A stretch of DNA of 64,000 nucleotides, taken from NCBI GenBank assembly GCA_013397845.1, contig VZTG01005544.1, positions 1,153,049-1,217,048 of the forward strand, read 5' to 3'. Under the pieces are notes generated by a model that was not told the origin of the DNA, searched no databases, and saw only the letters and a program-made list of their open reading frames with translations. Each line of letters opens with the position of its first letter. Position 1 is the stretch's first letter. Below are positions 36,725-48,269 of this stretch, piece by piece. The stretch comes from Melanocharis versteri. Taxonomy: Eukaryota; Chordata; Aves; Passeriformes; Melanocharitidae. The translations under genes and the position numbers were made by a program.

Positions 36725-38250
36725 AAAATGGCAAGAGATTAGCTGGAAATGACATAACTTTCTTTTATTCCATAGAGGTAAAGCTTTTAAAAAAATATAA
36801 CCAGAGAACAATTCATTTGGATGTCTTTAAGGTAAAATAACGTGCTCCGGACTGAAAGTTTTATAGTTAGAAGAATTTCTTCTAACAGAATCTATTAGTT
36901 TGTAAATCAATATCCCCTGTTGATTAATTTCCTAATAAAAAGTGCATGTCTTTACGCTGTGTTCTACCAAGATCAGCTGTATTATTGTACTAAACAATGC
37001 CATTTTTCCAGCCTTATTTACGTTCACACAAATAATCCCACTACATGTTGAACATAACAACTGTTAATATGAATATTCTCAGAATGTGTATTACAGCATA
37101 GAAAGTTTTTGGTACAGACTGTAGCTAAAATTTTAAATAGAATGTGCAAGAGTTCAAAACACAGGGAGAGGTTGATTTTACTTATTTTTAGATTTATATA
37201 TCTGAGCTAGGCATCTTTGCCTTCCTTTACAATCAGCAGAGAAATATAAGTTGTAAGAGACAATCACTTGCCTCTCATTTTAAGGATCTATTTAAGCATC
37301 AAATCAATCACAACTTAGAATTCTTTCTTTTTATCCAGTAACCATACACAGAGTGGTTAACATAGTTGTAGACACCAAAATTTTGTTGACAGGATTCTTT
37401 CAAAAATTTGATCTTGTATACATAATTTTTAATAAAATTAAGACTTACCATGGTTTCGTGAAAAACAAATAGCTTGAATGTGCTACGAAAAAGAAAAAAA
37501 AAATATTTGGAAATAAAAGGCTCCCCCAAAAGATGATTTTTTAAACACTGAGATAAAAAGTTCACTCTACTGTAATACAGGTGTAAGATTGAATTAAACA
37601 ATGATAAGCAGTCCTAGAAGTTATTCTCTACATAAATTTATCATGTAGTTGAAAAATATTTTCTTCCAAATAGGAAGAGTTGTGCCTATAGGTATAACTA
37701 AGTCCCTCACCACCTTGAAACTTTCTCTGCCTTTATAAATTCATTCTCTGCAGCTGTATTTCAGTTTTGTGATAGCCAAAATAAATACACTGGAGACTGG
37801 AATTTTTTTAGAGACTAGAACTTTGCATCACACTTCACAAAGTACGACTTCAGTTGTACTTACATTCATGCCAGAGCACAAATTACTTCTTTAGTTTACA
37901 TACTGTAAGAGACCTTGTAGGCTAAGGAATAATAACTCGAATATCTATGACAGTTGGCAGCCAAATCTAAGACTTTCAGATTAATTATTTAATCTCATGA
38001 GATCACTTTGCATCTCCTGTTGTCAGAGTCATTTTAGATTCAGTCCTTTCTCAAAACCTGGATGGACAAAGATGTCCACAAGTTGGCTGAGCAAGGATGG
38101 AGACATAGCTCTTTTTGAAAATCTAAATCCAGTTTTTTCAGTGCAGCAGTGAAACAGAGAAAACACAACAGAACTAATGCAGTTTTTGCATACTGGGTAA
38201 ATTATAAAATAATTAGTCATGTTTCAGTTTAAATAACATGAAAAAACTCC
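36725..38250. other. Unique DNA, no gene seen
   Basis: AT-rich single-copy sequence without a recognised gene or repeat. Minus-strand frames of 97 codons (37308-37601) and 63 codons (38029-38220) look like chance. Confidence 0.6.
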
Positions 38251-38251
38251 T

Positions 38252-38365
38252 TTAATTAAGATTCTTAATTAATAGTTGAAAGATTAATCAATCAATAATT
38301 ATAACTATCATTATAGGGTGTAATTGTGCTTAATTGGAGGGGCTGATTAATGATCAGAATAAACC
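38252..38365. promoter_or_regulatory. TAAT/ATTA cluster, candidate regulatory element
   Basis: A 21-base near-perfect palindrome (arms TTAATTAAGA at 38252-38261 and TCTTAATTAA at 38263-38272) starts a run packed with homeodomain-type ATTA/TAAT cores: AGATTAATCAATCAATAATT, TGCTTAATTGG and CTGATTAATGATCA. This density is well above its neighbourhood. No protein is identified as binding; the regulatory role is inference from motif clustering. Confidence 0.35.
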
Positions 38366-38369
38366 TTTC

Positions 38370-41021
38370 AAATTCTCACACTTGAAAATGTTGGGAAGTG
38401 GTGGATTCCAGCTCATAGAGTTAAAAAGGAATCCAAGGATCATTGAAGATGTGTTCAGCTGCCTGGTCACAAATTGAAAGCATGAGATTGAAGTGCAGTA
38501 AAGCTTTCCATTGTTAGATATATGCACTACTGGTTTACTGCTGCACATATGTTTTGCACTAGTGTGAGCAAAATATTCCTCAAAAGTCTGTAACTGATAC
38601 CTATTCTGGAAATGGCAAGCTTTGTTTTCTCGGTCCAAAATGTAAAATTGGTATGTATAAATGCAGTTCAGCACACCTCTGCTTGGATCATGCCAAGTCC
38701 TAATGTTTTGTTTACAGTTCAACAAGAATTTTGAGCCATAATTCTAAGGACAGCAGCTGTCCCGTACAGGTGTGTCTCAGGTGTGCTCTGCCAAGCATGT
38801 TTGTGCAACACATTCCAGCTCTCTCATGTAGATTGGACTTCGGGATTGAAGCTGTCCTCAGCTTGAATGTTCAATGGTCTTCTTCTGGCAGAAGGCAGCA
38901 GGAGTATTTTTTTCCAAAATAAATTGAATAGGCAAGTTTAAAATACATTTTAAGACACCTGCAATTCTCCTTTATTTTCATTTGGTTTGTGGTATTTGCT
39001 TTTGGTTTTGTTTCTGTTTCTGTTTTCATAATTCATTAGTTTACAGACCAGTGCAGTCTCTGGGTGCAGTGGATCCAGGGAAAAGACCCTCAGTCTGGTT
39101 CCTGCTCTAGCAGAACTTTCTGATTTTTTCACTGAACAATGTTTAATGTCACTGCTTCTCCCAGTCTAGCACCACTGAGTTAATCTGCTTAGTCATTTGG
39201 GAATGAAGAAAATAAAAGGTGGAAGCATGAAATTTTAAACTATTAAGTGAAGCTTTAACTATATCCTTTATTACCCCTTTAGCTGTAGGGAAAAAAAAAA
39301 AAAAAAATAAAACCTCAAGAGAGAATAGTGTGTTTTAACACACTGAAACACTCTGTTAAAGATAGTAATAAATGCTCTTTGGAACAGAAAAGCAAAAAAC
39401 ATCCTTAAAGAACTTAACTGAGAAGGGCCAGGATTGCTGTTGTTGCTAATTTACCTCTTTTCAGGGAAAGCAAGGTAAATGCGTGAAACAGGAGAGGGAG
39501 AAAAGACAAAGAAAGGCGACAAAGAGAAAAACACAGCAAACCTACAAAATTCAGCTTCTCTTTCTGATGCTGACTCTACTTTCCCATGTGGAGAAAAAGA
39601 ACCACGGTGCACATTCCTATTAGATCCCCAAGAACTCAGGCTTATGCTAGGCTGTTTAAGAAGTTGATTTAGCTGCCTTTTGGTCACCAGATCATAGACA
39701 GCTTGTGAAACAAATTATCTTGTCTCGCTAGCCCAGATTGTTATCAAACAGAAGACTAAAGCTCTCCCTCTCTCATAAAAGAGAGGTAAAGGGGTAGGAC
39801 AGAAAGAAAAAATGAAAAAAAGAAAAAAAAAAGAAAAAAGAAAAAAAAAGCAGTGAAAGCAGAAAATCAACTTGTGTGCTGCCCACATTTCAGGCTGCTG
39901 ATGGGCTCTTCTCTCAGCCTTTTTCCCTGACTCACCTGGGAGAGGTTTTCTTTCAAGGAATGTGTAACGATGTCACTACAAATCTCTGAGTCTCAGGAGT
40001 GTGGGTTTCCAGTTTGGGGTAGCTTAGAGAGTCGGTGGGTTGCAGCTACCTGCTCCTTTTCTGTTGTAGGGTGAGATGAAACACTTCAACCTTCAGGAGA
40101 ATCACTCTGACACCTCTAAAGAATGTAACATTTGTCAAACGCGTGTTTGAAAGTTCCCAGCATAATTGCAGAACAAGGGGGGTTCATTACAGTGGCTCTG
40201 AAATCATGATACACAGCTACTCATCCTGGTGTAGTCAAAGTTAACCTTCTTTTGGCAAAGATAATTGGATTAGATCCATGCAGCTTGATCTTGCAAAGCA
40301 CTAAGAACCTGGGTGATAACTGAACAAAAGATTTAATCGGTAGTTCAAATTTAATCACGGTCCTGTGGATTTCAGTGAAAGCATGCAAATTTACTGTAGC
40401 TCAGAGACTGGTATTCTTTATACAAGAAAACAATATAAATCTTGTCCTTCATTACAATGCACAGCTATGCAAAAAACCAAGAACTTCTAGAAATAGAGGA
40501 CAATAAAAGCCTCACTCCTAATCTGACTCATTAGTCAATACCATGTATATTATTATTATTTGTATTGGAACTACTTTCCAGCACTGAAGACAAGTGGCAC
40601 AAAATGGCTTGTCTCCATAACATTAAATTATGTTAACTTCCATGAATATATGGTAACAACTAAGCTTCTATCTGGCAGTGTCTCTAGTGCTTAAATAGTC
40701 TTGAATAGCCCCAACAATTCTGAGAAAGAATAATTTTTCCCTGAACTGACCATAGCAGAGACACTTCCATTGTATATGAACTCTGATACTTGGAACCATT
40801 CCTGAACACAGAAGAGGAGTTCAGAAATTAAAGATACACCTCAGACAACCGAAATGTTCCTCACTTCTCTGGATTGCAGAGTTTCTGAGAAATATTGTTT
40901 TACTCTTTGCCCCTTTGTGAATGCTGGACAGCAAGACAAGACAATCAGAGGTGTAGCCAGGGTCAGAGTAAAATCCAGGAGCTGTCTAAAGCTGGCAAGG
41001 TTTGTAAACCCAGCTATATAG

Positions 41022-41022
<1 letters not shown>
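38370..41022. other. Unique DNA, no gene seen
   Basis: Contains A runs at about 39291-39307 and 39809-39850, and an 18-base near-palindrome (AGTGTGTTTTAACACACT, 39327-39344). A segment around 40264-40390 (GATCTTGCAAAGCACTAAGA and following) faintly recalls ancient palindromic amniote repeats. The 123-codon minus frame ending at 38725 has no domain. Confidence 0.5.
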
Positions 41023-41027
<5 letters not shown>

Positions 41028-41053
<26 letters not shown>

Positions 41054-41082
41054 CAACAAAACAACAAACTAGAAAAACAAAA
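41028..41082. repeat. (AAAAC)n simple repeat
   Basis: Follows a G run; five or more AAAAC units, then AACAAAAC variants. A/C only on the plus strand. Confidence 0.9.
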
Positions 41083-41499
41083 GGCGATACAGAAGTAAGA
41101 CTGAGCTCCTTGCAATGTCCTTTCAGGAACTTCTGTCTTAATCAGGTAGAATTTACCTCATAGCATTAATTTCTAATGGTCTTAAGTATAATTTGTAGTC
41201 ATCAAAGCACCTGTGTCTTGTTTCAGGCAAGCTTAGACCACCACACTGGATCAGCAGTCTTAAATGAAATATAAATAGGCCCCAATAAAAGACATAAAAT
41301 AAAAATAAGCCTTTGGACTCTGGGCATTGTGTTAAACTGCTAAATTCAGGACTGTCAACAAACACCCTTCATTTTTATTCCTCGTATTTTGTCTGGACAA
41401 TTGTATACTAAACATCATTCCTTTTCACTTTGCATCTAAATTGCAAAGGACACGAGCCTACATCCAGATTCTAGATTTAATACAAAATTGTGGGAGACG

Positions 41500-41645
41500 G
41501 GAAAAAAACCAAAACCAAAACCAAAACCAAAACTAAACCAAAGCAAAACAAAACAAATGAAAAAACAAAAACAAAAAACAAAAGGACAAAAAACCTAAAA
41601 ACCAAACCAAACCAAAAAACAATAAAAAATAAAAACAACCAAACA
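41500..41645. repeat. (AACCAAA)n / A-C tract
   Basis: Begins as four regular CCAAAA units (about 41509-41532) and continues as irregular AAAAC and AACC units for about 145 bases. Almost free of G and T. Confidence 0.9.
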
Positions 41646-41649
41646 TCAC

Positions 41650-43640
41650 CATGAACTAGTCACCTAAGTTCTTGGTTTCTATTAGGTTCTTGTGTACAAG
41701 AGGTCTACTGTCACTGCTTCTACTGTCATTATGAGAAGATCAATCCAGCAGGAACATTGACAAGCCAAGCAAAGAGAATCTAGCTTTTGAATCCCATTGG
41801 GAATTTTGGGTTGAAATAGACATTGGGCAGCTCCAGATTCAGGTTATATTATGGCAGAAATACATGTCCCTAGGGAAATTTAGTCAAAAACCTAAGAATC
41901 CATGAAATATAGAGATCATTCCAAAAGCAGATGGCCAAGAGTCAGAGTAATGAGTAGATGGAATGCAGGCTAAGTGGCAGTCAGTACATAGTCTAAATCC
42001 TTTTCTGCATCTGCCTTTTAATCTCTTTGGGTTTCAGCTCCCCATCTGTAAAATGGGAAGAACCACTTATATCCTTTCATCCTTTGTTTATTAAGAAAAA
42101 AAGTCACATGGGACTCTGCTATATTTTGCTGCATATTATAAATGAAATGCTGATCCCTACTGGGGCCCCTGGGCACTGCTGCTGTATAAATAAATTCATA
42201 GCTATGGTTGTCACAGAGGGGGAATATTGACTGCAGGTGAGGAATAGGTAGCGAAAGCAGATTAACTCTTAAGCATTGAGGATCCTGTTTTCCAGTCCTT
42301 TGTAAGGAGGAAAAGTACTGAGAAGAAGAAAAAAATATGTGACTCACAAGATGAATTATTTCTAAAGGGAATGGTTTTGAAAATTTCTCCACAATGTATC
42401 AGCAGCCTGTCTGCAAGCATCAATTTTTTTTTTTTTTTTTTGCCTCCTTTACACATTTTTTAGCAAATTTCATGCCAGTGAAAGATGCAGGATTGATATT
42501 CTTAAATCTCCCTTTTATCCATAGAAAAGATAAAGCATAGTCAGAAAATATGCAGCTTTCCTCAGATTTTCAGACCAACATGCATTCGTTTGACCTGAAG
42601 GGACACCACTACGGGAGTTTAGTCACCATTCTCATTTTATTCTTGGCCTTGATGCTGAAGTTATTATCCTGAGAATTGAGTGGGATACTTTGGTTTAAGT
42701 GTGATATGGGCACCTGTTCTTTCTGCTGATGCTATCCAACTCGTTTTGCGCGGGCCAATGTAGAGTCTTCTGTAAACCCCTTTCAGTCACTTCCAACCAG
42801 AACACAGTTGCAAGTTCATTACAGTCCAAAACAGTAAATCCTGATTTAGGGGCCTACATAGGCCAGTTCCAGTCTCCCAAAGCCATCCAGCCACCCGTAA
42901 CGCTGCTGCCTTGCCCCAGCATGCCTCTGTGAGATATTTTCTAAGGGGCACAGATGAAATTTGGATTTTTGCGAAGGCCACCAGCTCTCACTGCTGTCAG
43001 TGTAATATGGTCACTAAATTCCCAAAGACAATATTACTGCAAATCACCTCAAATGTGCTGCAGGCGGTAGAATGATCCCATAATCAAGAAGCTAGGTCTT
43101 TCAGGACAAGTTTAATTACTTTAATCTATACAGCCTGGAAAACATAATGGTTAATGGGGTAATCTACTGAAGTATGTGGAATTTTAAGTAGTATAGACTA
43201 TGCCACTGGATGACACTACTCTCAGCACAGCAGAGATGATAAAACCAAGAGCATAAATGGTGACTGAAGAAAGCCTTAGATGTTCATAAATCAATAATTG
43301 ATAAAATGTACTCTTGTGTAACTAAGTAGAATTTTATGTTGCAGGTAGAATAAACTGATTACATGATACTATAGTGCTCAGTGGAATTATGGAATGAGCT
43401 TCATTCATTCTCTCTAATTGCTGCATATTTGTATACAAATGGCTGAAATGGTCCTATCAGTTTTGTAGCCTGTAAAACTGCAAGAAAATTCTGCCCTTTG
43501 AGTACACAGATGAAAGCCATGATATTTTCCCAGCATGGGGCACCGTGCTCCTGGAAAAGCTGAATATCAGCAGATACATAGAGGTTGATGTTCTTGATGC
43601 ATCTGGCCATTAAAGATTTCAGAGCACTTTTCTCATGGGT
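41650..43640. other. Unique DNA, no gene seen
   Basis: A T run lies at 42424-42441. Overlapping frames at 42018-42456 lack domains. Nothing else recognised. Confidence 0.6.
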
Positions 43641-43659
43641 AGCGGTGTTAACCCCTCTG

Positions 43660-44205
43660 TCCTGGCTAGATTCCAACCTGGGTAACAAGCCACCTGGACC
43701 AGATGCTGAGGAAACCTAAGGACGAAGTGGTTGAGCTGTACAGAAATGTACAATCTCTCATTAACATCATCTGCTGGAGATGTTTTATCTGTCTTTTAAA
43801 AAGACATTAGGGATGATCCTGGGAATTACACACCGGTGAGTCTTACTTTAGCAAATGGACTGCAATGATAATTAAAAGTAGGATTATAAAAAAATCCTAG
43901 ATAAGCACGATATGTAACAGACAAAGAAATGTGTGTTGTGTAAAGGAAAATCAAGCTTCTTTAATTTACTAGAATTCTTTGAAAGTGTGAAATAAATATT
44001 GGATAAAGGAGAACGGGCTGACATAATCTATTAGGACTTTAAAAAAGCTTTTGAGAAATTCTCTTACAAAAAGCTGTTAAGGAAACTAAGCCGTCATGGA
44101 ATACGAAGGAAAACACATTATAATGGGGCAAAGACTGGATAAGAAACAGAAAGCATAGAAGTGAAATAAATGCCTCTTTTTAAGAAGGCCTTGGCAGAAA
44201 CATGT
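43660..44205 (+). mobile_element. Ancient CR1/L3-like LINE, reverse-transcriptase fragment
   Basis: The plus strand follows the ORF2 reverse-transcriptase domain of CR1/L3-type LINEs. CCACCTGGACCAGATGCTGA (43690) corresponds to the usual PPGPDA stretch. 43815-43844 translates as DPGNYTPVSL, matching the conserved PGNYRPVSL block. 44029-44061 reads Y-stop-DFKKAFEKF, matching the YLDFQKAFD motif that includes the first catalytic aspartate region. The two blocks are in different frames and the second has a stop in place of leucine, so the copy is dead. It probably belongs to the same old layer as 1270-1640 and 19290-19700. Confidence 0.85.
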
Positions 44206-44227
44206 GATATGTGCTAAGTTTTTATAG

Positions 44228-44338
44228 TTTTGGTGTTCTTTTGGCTTTTGTCTGTTGTTTTGTTTTGTTTTGTTTTGTTGGGTTTTTTGTTTGTTTGGTT
44301 GGTTGGTTTTGGGGGCGGTCTTGGGGTTTTTTTGTTTG
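44228..44338. repeat. G/T-rich tract ((TTTTG)n core)
   Basis: A (TTTTG) array at about 44258-44279 continues into GGTT and GGGG-containing units. It directly precedes the CTTT array. Confidence 0.85.
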
Positions 44339-44340
<2 letters not shown>

Positions 44341-44395
<55 letters not shown>

Positions 44396-44396
44396 T
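44341..44396. repeat. (CTTT)14 microsatellite
   Basis: Fourteen uninterrupted CTTT units. A pure polypyrimidine/polypurine mirror repeat of this length can adopt triplex (H-DNA) form and is probably polymorphic. Confidence 0.97.
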
Positions 44397-44479
44397 TATG
44401 ATTGGCTGCTACTCGAAAAAAGTAATTTGGTGGGGTTTGGTTCTGTTTTTGATTTTTTTTTTTTTTTTTGGTGGCATGA

Positions 44480-47335
44480 AATTGAAATTATTCAATAGTG
44501 TTATATTTGATATAAGGAAAAATACTTACATTTCAGTGCATTAAGAGTAGACTTTATAAAGGAAGTTAGCTGAGTGTTGGTTTCTAGAACCAAACCCTGT
44601 GAAAGTTCACTAAAGGCACATGTAGCCACAGTGTTCTTTATCCCTTTCCAGATACAGCTATATGCTTGTAGCAGTAGACAGTGTTAGATGACTCAGTTGG
44701 GCCTATCCAAGTTTCTGGCTTGCTAAAGTGAGAGACAGTCTGAGCTGGGTGCTGGGTTGGGAGGCAGAGCTGTGGGATGCCTGTAAACTGCAACGTGTCA
44801 CCAGCTCACATTTATAGGTTGTGTTTCCCCATCTACATCCCACCTCTTCAGCTTTAACAACAAATAGAAAGACCAAATTTTTAAACATGTGCCGTAATCT
44901 TGTAGGAGATTTCACTGATTTTATAATTCAGATTGCATTTCTACTTCCAAGGCCCTTTTTCAGTATCTTGCAGAGTGTGACTGTTTTGGGAGTCTGCTGC
45001 TACCTCTGCTTTCTCCTGCTATGTGCCTACCCAGCATGTTCCCTCTCTGTTCATTTGTAAGGCAGTTCTTGCAAAATGAAAGTCTACAGAGAACAGGAAT
45101 AGAAGGGTGACATGGTCTCTGTCACTCCAAACAGAAAATGTTCCAGTGATCTTTTTTTTTTTTTCACACCTTGTAGAATTTCAATTTTCCCTTTAAAACA
45201 TGGATTAAACAACGTTGCCAAAAACATATGCTTCTGTGTCAAACATTTCACTTATTCAGGAATCTAGAGGCAGCTGGAGAGTTCTCACTGCCAAAGTGAC
45301 TTCAACAATTGTCTCTTTCACTTTTAATTGGAAACATGTTCGTTTCAGGCGTAGGTGTGGATAACCAATATGTGGCAGTGTTAATTTCCCTCACCATTCA
45401 GTGTACATATGTCCTTAGTGACCATTCTCAAATAGCTTGAGGAAAACTATCTGAATCCATTGCCAAAGTGTCCTGTGCTCCTGCAGGTCTATGATTTACC
45501 ATGGCACAGATTTCATCTGCTGATTAAAGATGGGAGTGGTCAGCACGAGATAAGACATCACCAGTCTCTTGCTCCTTGTAAGACCTGCAGTGAGCCACAC
45601 CAGAGGGTTACGGATGAGTTACTGAAGCTGAGGGCCTTCTTATTGCATTAGCTTTAACCATTACAAAAGCACAGTTCCAGTATTTGTTGCCCTGCAGATA
45701 TTTCCTCTGGGTTTTATCTGTCGTGTGGATGGTCTTTCTTACACTACAGTGCTCCAGACAATCTAGCTACTAATCTTTCTATGCCAGTCACACTCTAGTT
45801 ATCTATGTTTAATGAACTTCATCTCACTCTTCCCCTTCCCTTCTATTTTGGGGGCGTGGGTAGATAGGTGAAATTTCTAGTAGGACCTTGCTTAAAGACA
45901 AAAGCCAGTATGTCAGATCTCATTGATTTTCACAGCTTTCTCATTCCTAGCCTGAAGTTCTATGGAGAGGGTTGTGGCACTCCTTCCTAGATCTCCCTTC
46001 CTTTATCACCCTTTTAAAAAGCTGAGTTTGGCTTGAACCTCATGCTGCAGGAAAAAAAAAAAAAAAAAACAAAATTACAGGGAGGTTCTGTAACAGTGAT
46101 ATTAAAACCAATCTGTATCAGGAACAGGGAGAAGAAACATGCAACCCAAGTTTAACACATGCTGATAGGCAAATTTTCTCATGAGAAATGCATCCACCCT
46201 TGCCGTTGGATAAAACCTGAGGACTAAATGTTATCAGCTTTTCAAGCAGGACCCACTCTAGGGGTGCCATGGGGTTGACTTCTTCTTTCTCAGCATCAAA
46301 TCACAGGTGCCTCATCATCCAAGACATCATTACCAGATCCTGTGGCAGGGCTGTGGTTATATCTCTGAGAAATGTGCCATAAATTGACCTACATGGTAGA
46401 CTCAAAACTTGACCTTTTCTACTTCTTGATAAGCTGCCACATCAGATTGTGACATTATCCCACTCTCCCCTTTAATACTGGATCACTATAAGGCTCTGTG
46501 GAAATACATTTCCACATTTTTCCCCTCCCTCTAAGTTCCATCTTATACTTTCTTATGTCTGCTGCTCCTGCAGCACATTTATTTTCCCAGCATGGTTTTG
46601 GGTGCTTTTCTAGTGCCTCCAAGAAGTTGTATGCATGCACATATGTTTGAGACTGATAGGGTGGACCCTGTGCACAAAGAAACCTGGAGAGTTTCCAATT
46701 AATCTTGTAAGTTATGATTGAAATGTGATGAGCACTTTACAGATACGTAAACAGATACATACACAAAAAGCTTGTAATCAAAATTAGTTTAAGATGATAC
46801 TTCAGAGAAAGACAAAGCAGTATGGAAAGCCTGTGAGAGCAGAGGGCAAGGAGTTAGTTGATCAGATTTTGTTGAGGTTTGTTTAGTTTTTCTATCCTTA
46901 ATAAACTGGGCCATTTGAGTTACAGGGCCTGAAATCTGCACAGGTGCTCAGAAGTAACTCTGTGTCATCAGCAGACACAGGTAACACGCACTTTGCCATT
47001 GATGGTTAAATTTCTGTTTAAAGCTAGGGTGAGTTTGGCAATGAATTTTCTGCTGATCTGTTTCTCTTTGCACTTTGGAAATTTCAACACATGATAACAT
47101 CCAAGACCTCTGTGTCTTATCTGCCACCCCCAAAACACTCAGCCCCCTGCACCAAGAGGGATCCGGCTCAGGCAGCGCTGGACGAGGGATGTTGCCATCT
47201 AGTGGGCTTTTGTCAGGCGGAAAAAAAGACTTTGCTAAAGAATTCTGCCTCAGATCAGTGAGTGTGGAGGCACAGCTTTGAGGGATATGAAAATGAAAAA
47301 CTGTCTTTCGGGCCAGCTTTCTACAAGGAGCACAC
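44480..47335. other. Unique DNA, no gene seen
   Basis: An A run at 46052-46069 and T runs near 44453-44470 and 45152-45164 are the only low-complexity parts. Frames up to 79 codons lack domains. Confidence 0.6.
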
Positions 47336-47484
47336 AGACCATTTACCTGCTCGCTCTATGTGATTCTATGTCTTTGTGTCAGGATGTTTCGGAAGGCAGG
47401 AATACTCTGTCTGAAAAACACCCTGAAGATTTCTTTGCCCCAGTGTTAGGGGCCAGGTCCCCTGGCATGCTTCCTCTTTGGTAT

Positions 47485-47592
47485 GCAGAGACAGGGGCTG
47501 GACTTGGTGGTTCCTGTGGGTCCCTTCCAACTCAGTACATTCTGTGGTTCTGTTCTGTGGTTCTGTTCTGCGGTTCTGTTCTGCGGTTCCAG
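47485..47592 (+). mobile_element. CR1 LINE 3' end with 13-bp minisatellite tail
   Basis: GGCTGGACTTGGTGGTTCC and GGGTCCCTTCCAACTCAGTA are hallmark CR1 3'-end sequences. The expected terminal octamer (ATTCTGTG-type) has become a tandem array of a 13-bp unit. TTCTGTGGTTCTG lies at 47540-47552 and 47553-47565, TTCTGCGGTTCTG at 47566-47578, and a partial unit at 47579-47589. The upstream limit is unclear and may reach about 47370. Confidence 0.85.
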
Positions 47593-47880
47593 GAGTGAGC
47601 ACACACAGCTACAGAAACGGTGAAGGGTGAGATTCATCTTCCTTCCCCTTCAAAACTGCTCCTTTCTCAGCTGCAGGGGCACCTTTCCTATTGTTCCAGC
47701 TCATCACTACAGCCCTCATCATGAGGGGACTTTTGCAGTCAGTATTAAAATAAAAAAAGGGTTATTCATACGACGGCAGCTGGTGCAATCCTATCTGTCA
47801 GCCCCATGGAAATGAGGAATTAAATAGTAATAATAATCATCATAACAAAATTAGCCCTTTCTTTCTTTAGAACGTTCCAT

Positions 47881-48264
47881 TTGCAGCCGTTGTGCTGGGT
47901 ACCAGGACCCGTGAATGCTCAGCGGGGCGACACCCTCCTGCTCCAATCTGCCTCGTATTAACGAGCTGCTTAACTGGGATGTGATGCTGGGATGCGATGC
48001 TGGCCGAGCAGCAGCTGCTTGGAGCGCGCCGTTACGGAGAATTAGCCCAAAGTTTATTCTTAGCCCTTCCTCTCAGCTCCCGCAACATGTTCAACAGCTT
48101 GTGCATTTTGTAATGCCTCCTTTCATCGCCATGGCAACCGCTAAAACTTAAGGTGTGTACGACTTGCACGCTCTCCGTGCTGCAGGCTGCTGGCAAAATG
48201 AAACCCTGGGTCTGCGCTCCTTCCCGTTGCTGTTGATTCAAAGGGCCGCAGTGTGCTGGAAAGG
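47881..48264. promoter_or_regulatory. Isolated CpG island, candidate promoter/enhancer
   Basis: By hand count this 384-bp stretch has 22 CpG dinucleotides and 212 G+C (55%). If C and G are about equal, that gives an observed/expected ratio near 0.76. It contains GGAGCGCGCCGTTACGG (48021-48037) and CGCCATGGCAACCGC near 48127. Apart from the LTR at 55.5 kb, no other part of the window is comparable, and I recognise no repeat here. No TATA box, first exon or clear reading frame can be assigned; a CAG/GTAATG-like splice donor occurs downstream at about 48498. It could be an orphan promoter, a lncRNA start, an enhancer, or the end of an unrecognised GC-rich repeat. Confidence 0.5.
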
Positions 48265-48269
48265 CGACT

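Noticed and set aside
47355..47371. CTATGTGATTCTATG as a separate CR1 tail
   Set aside because: Too short and without the preceding CR1 3' landmarks; may be chance or part of the CR1 copy ending at 47592.
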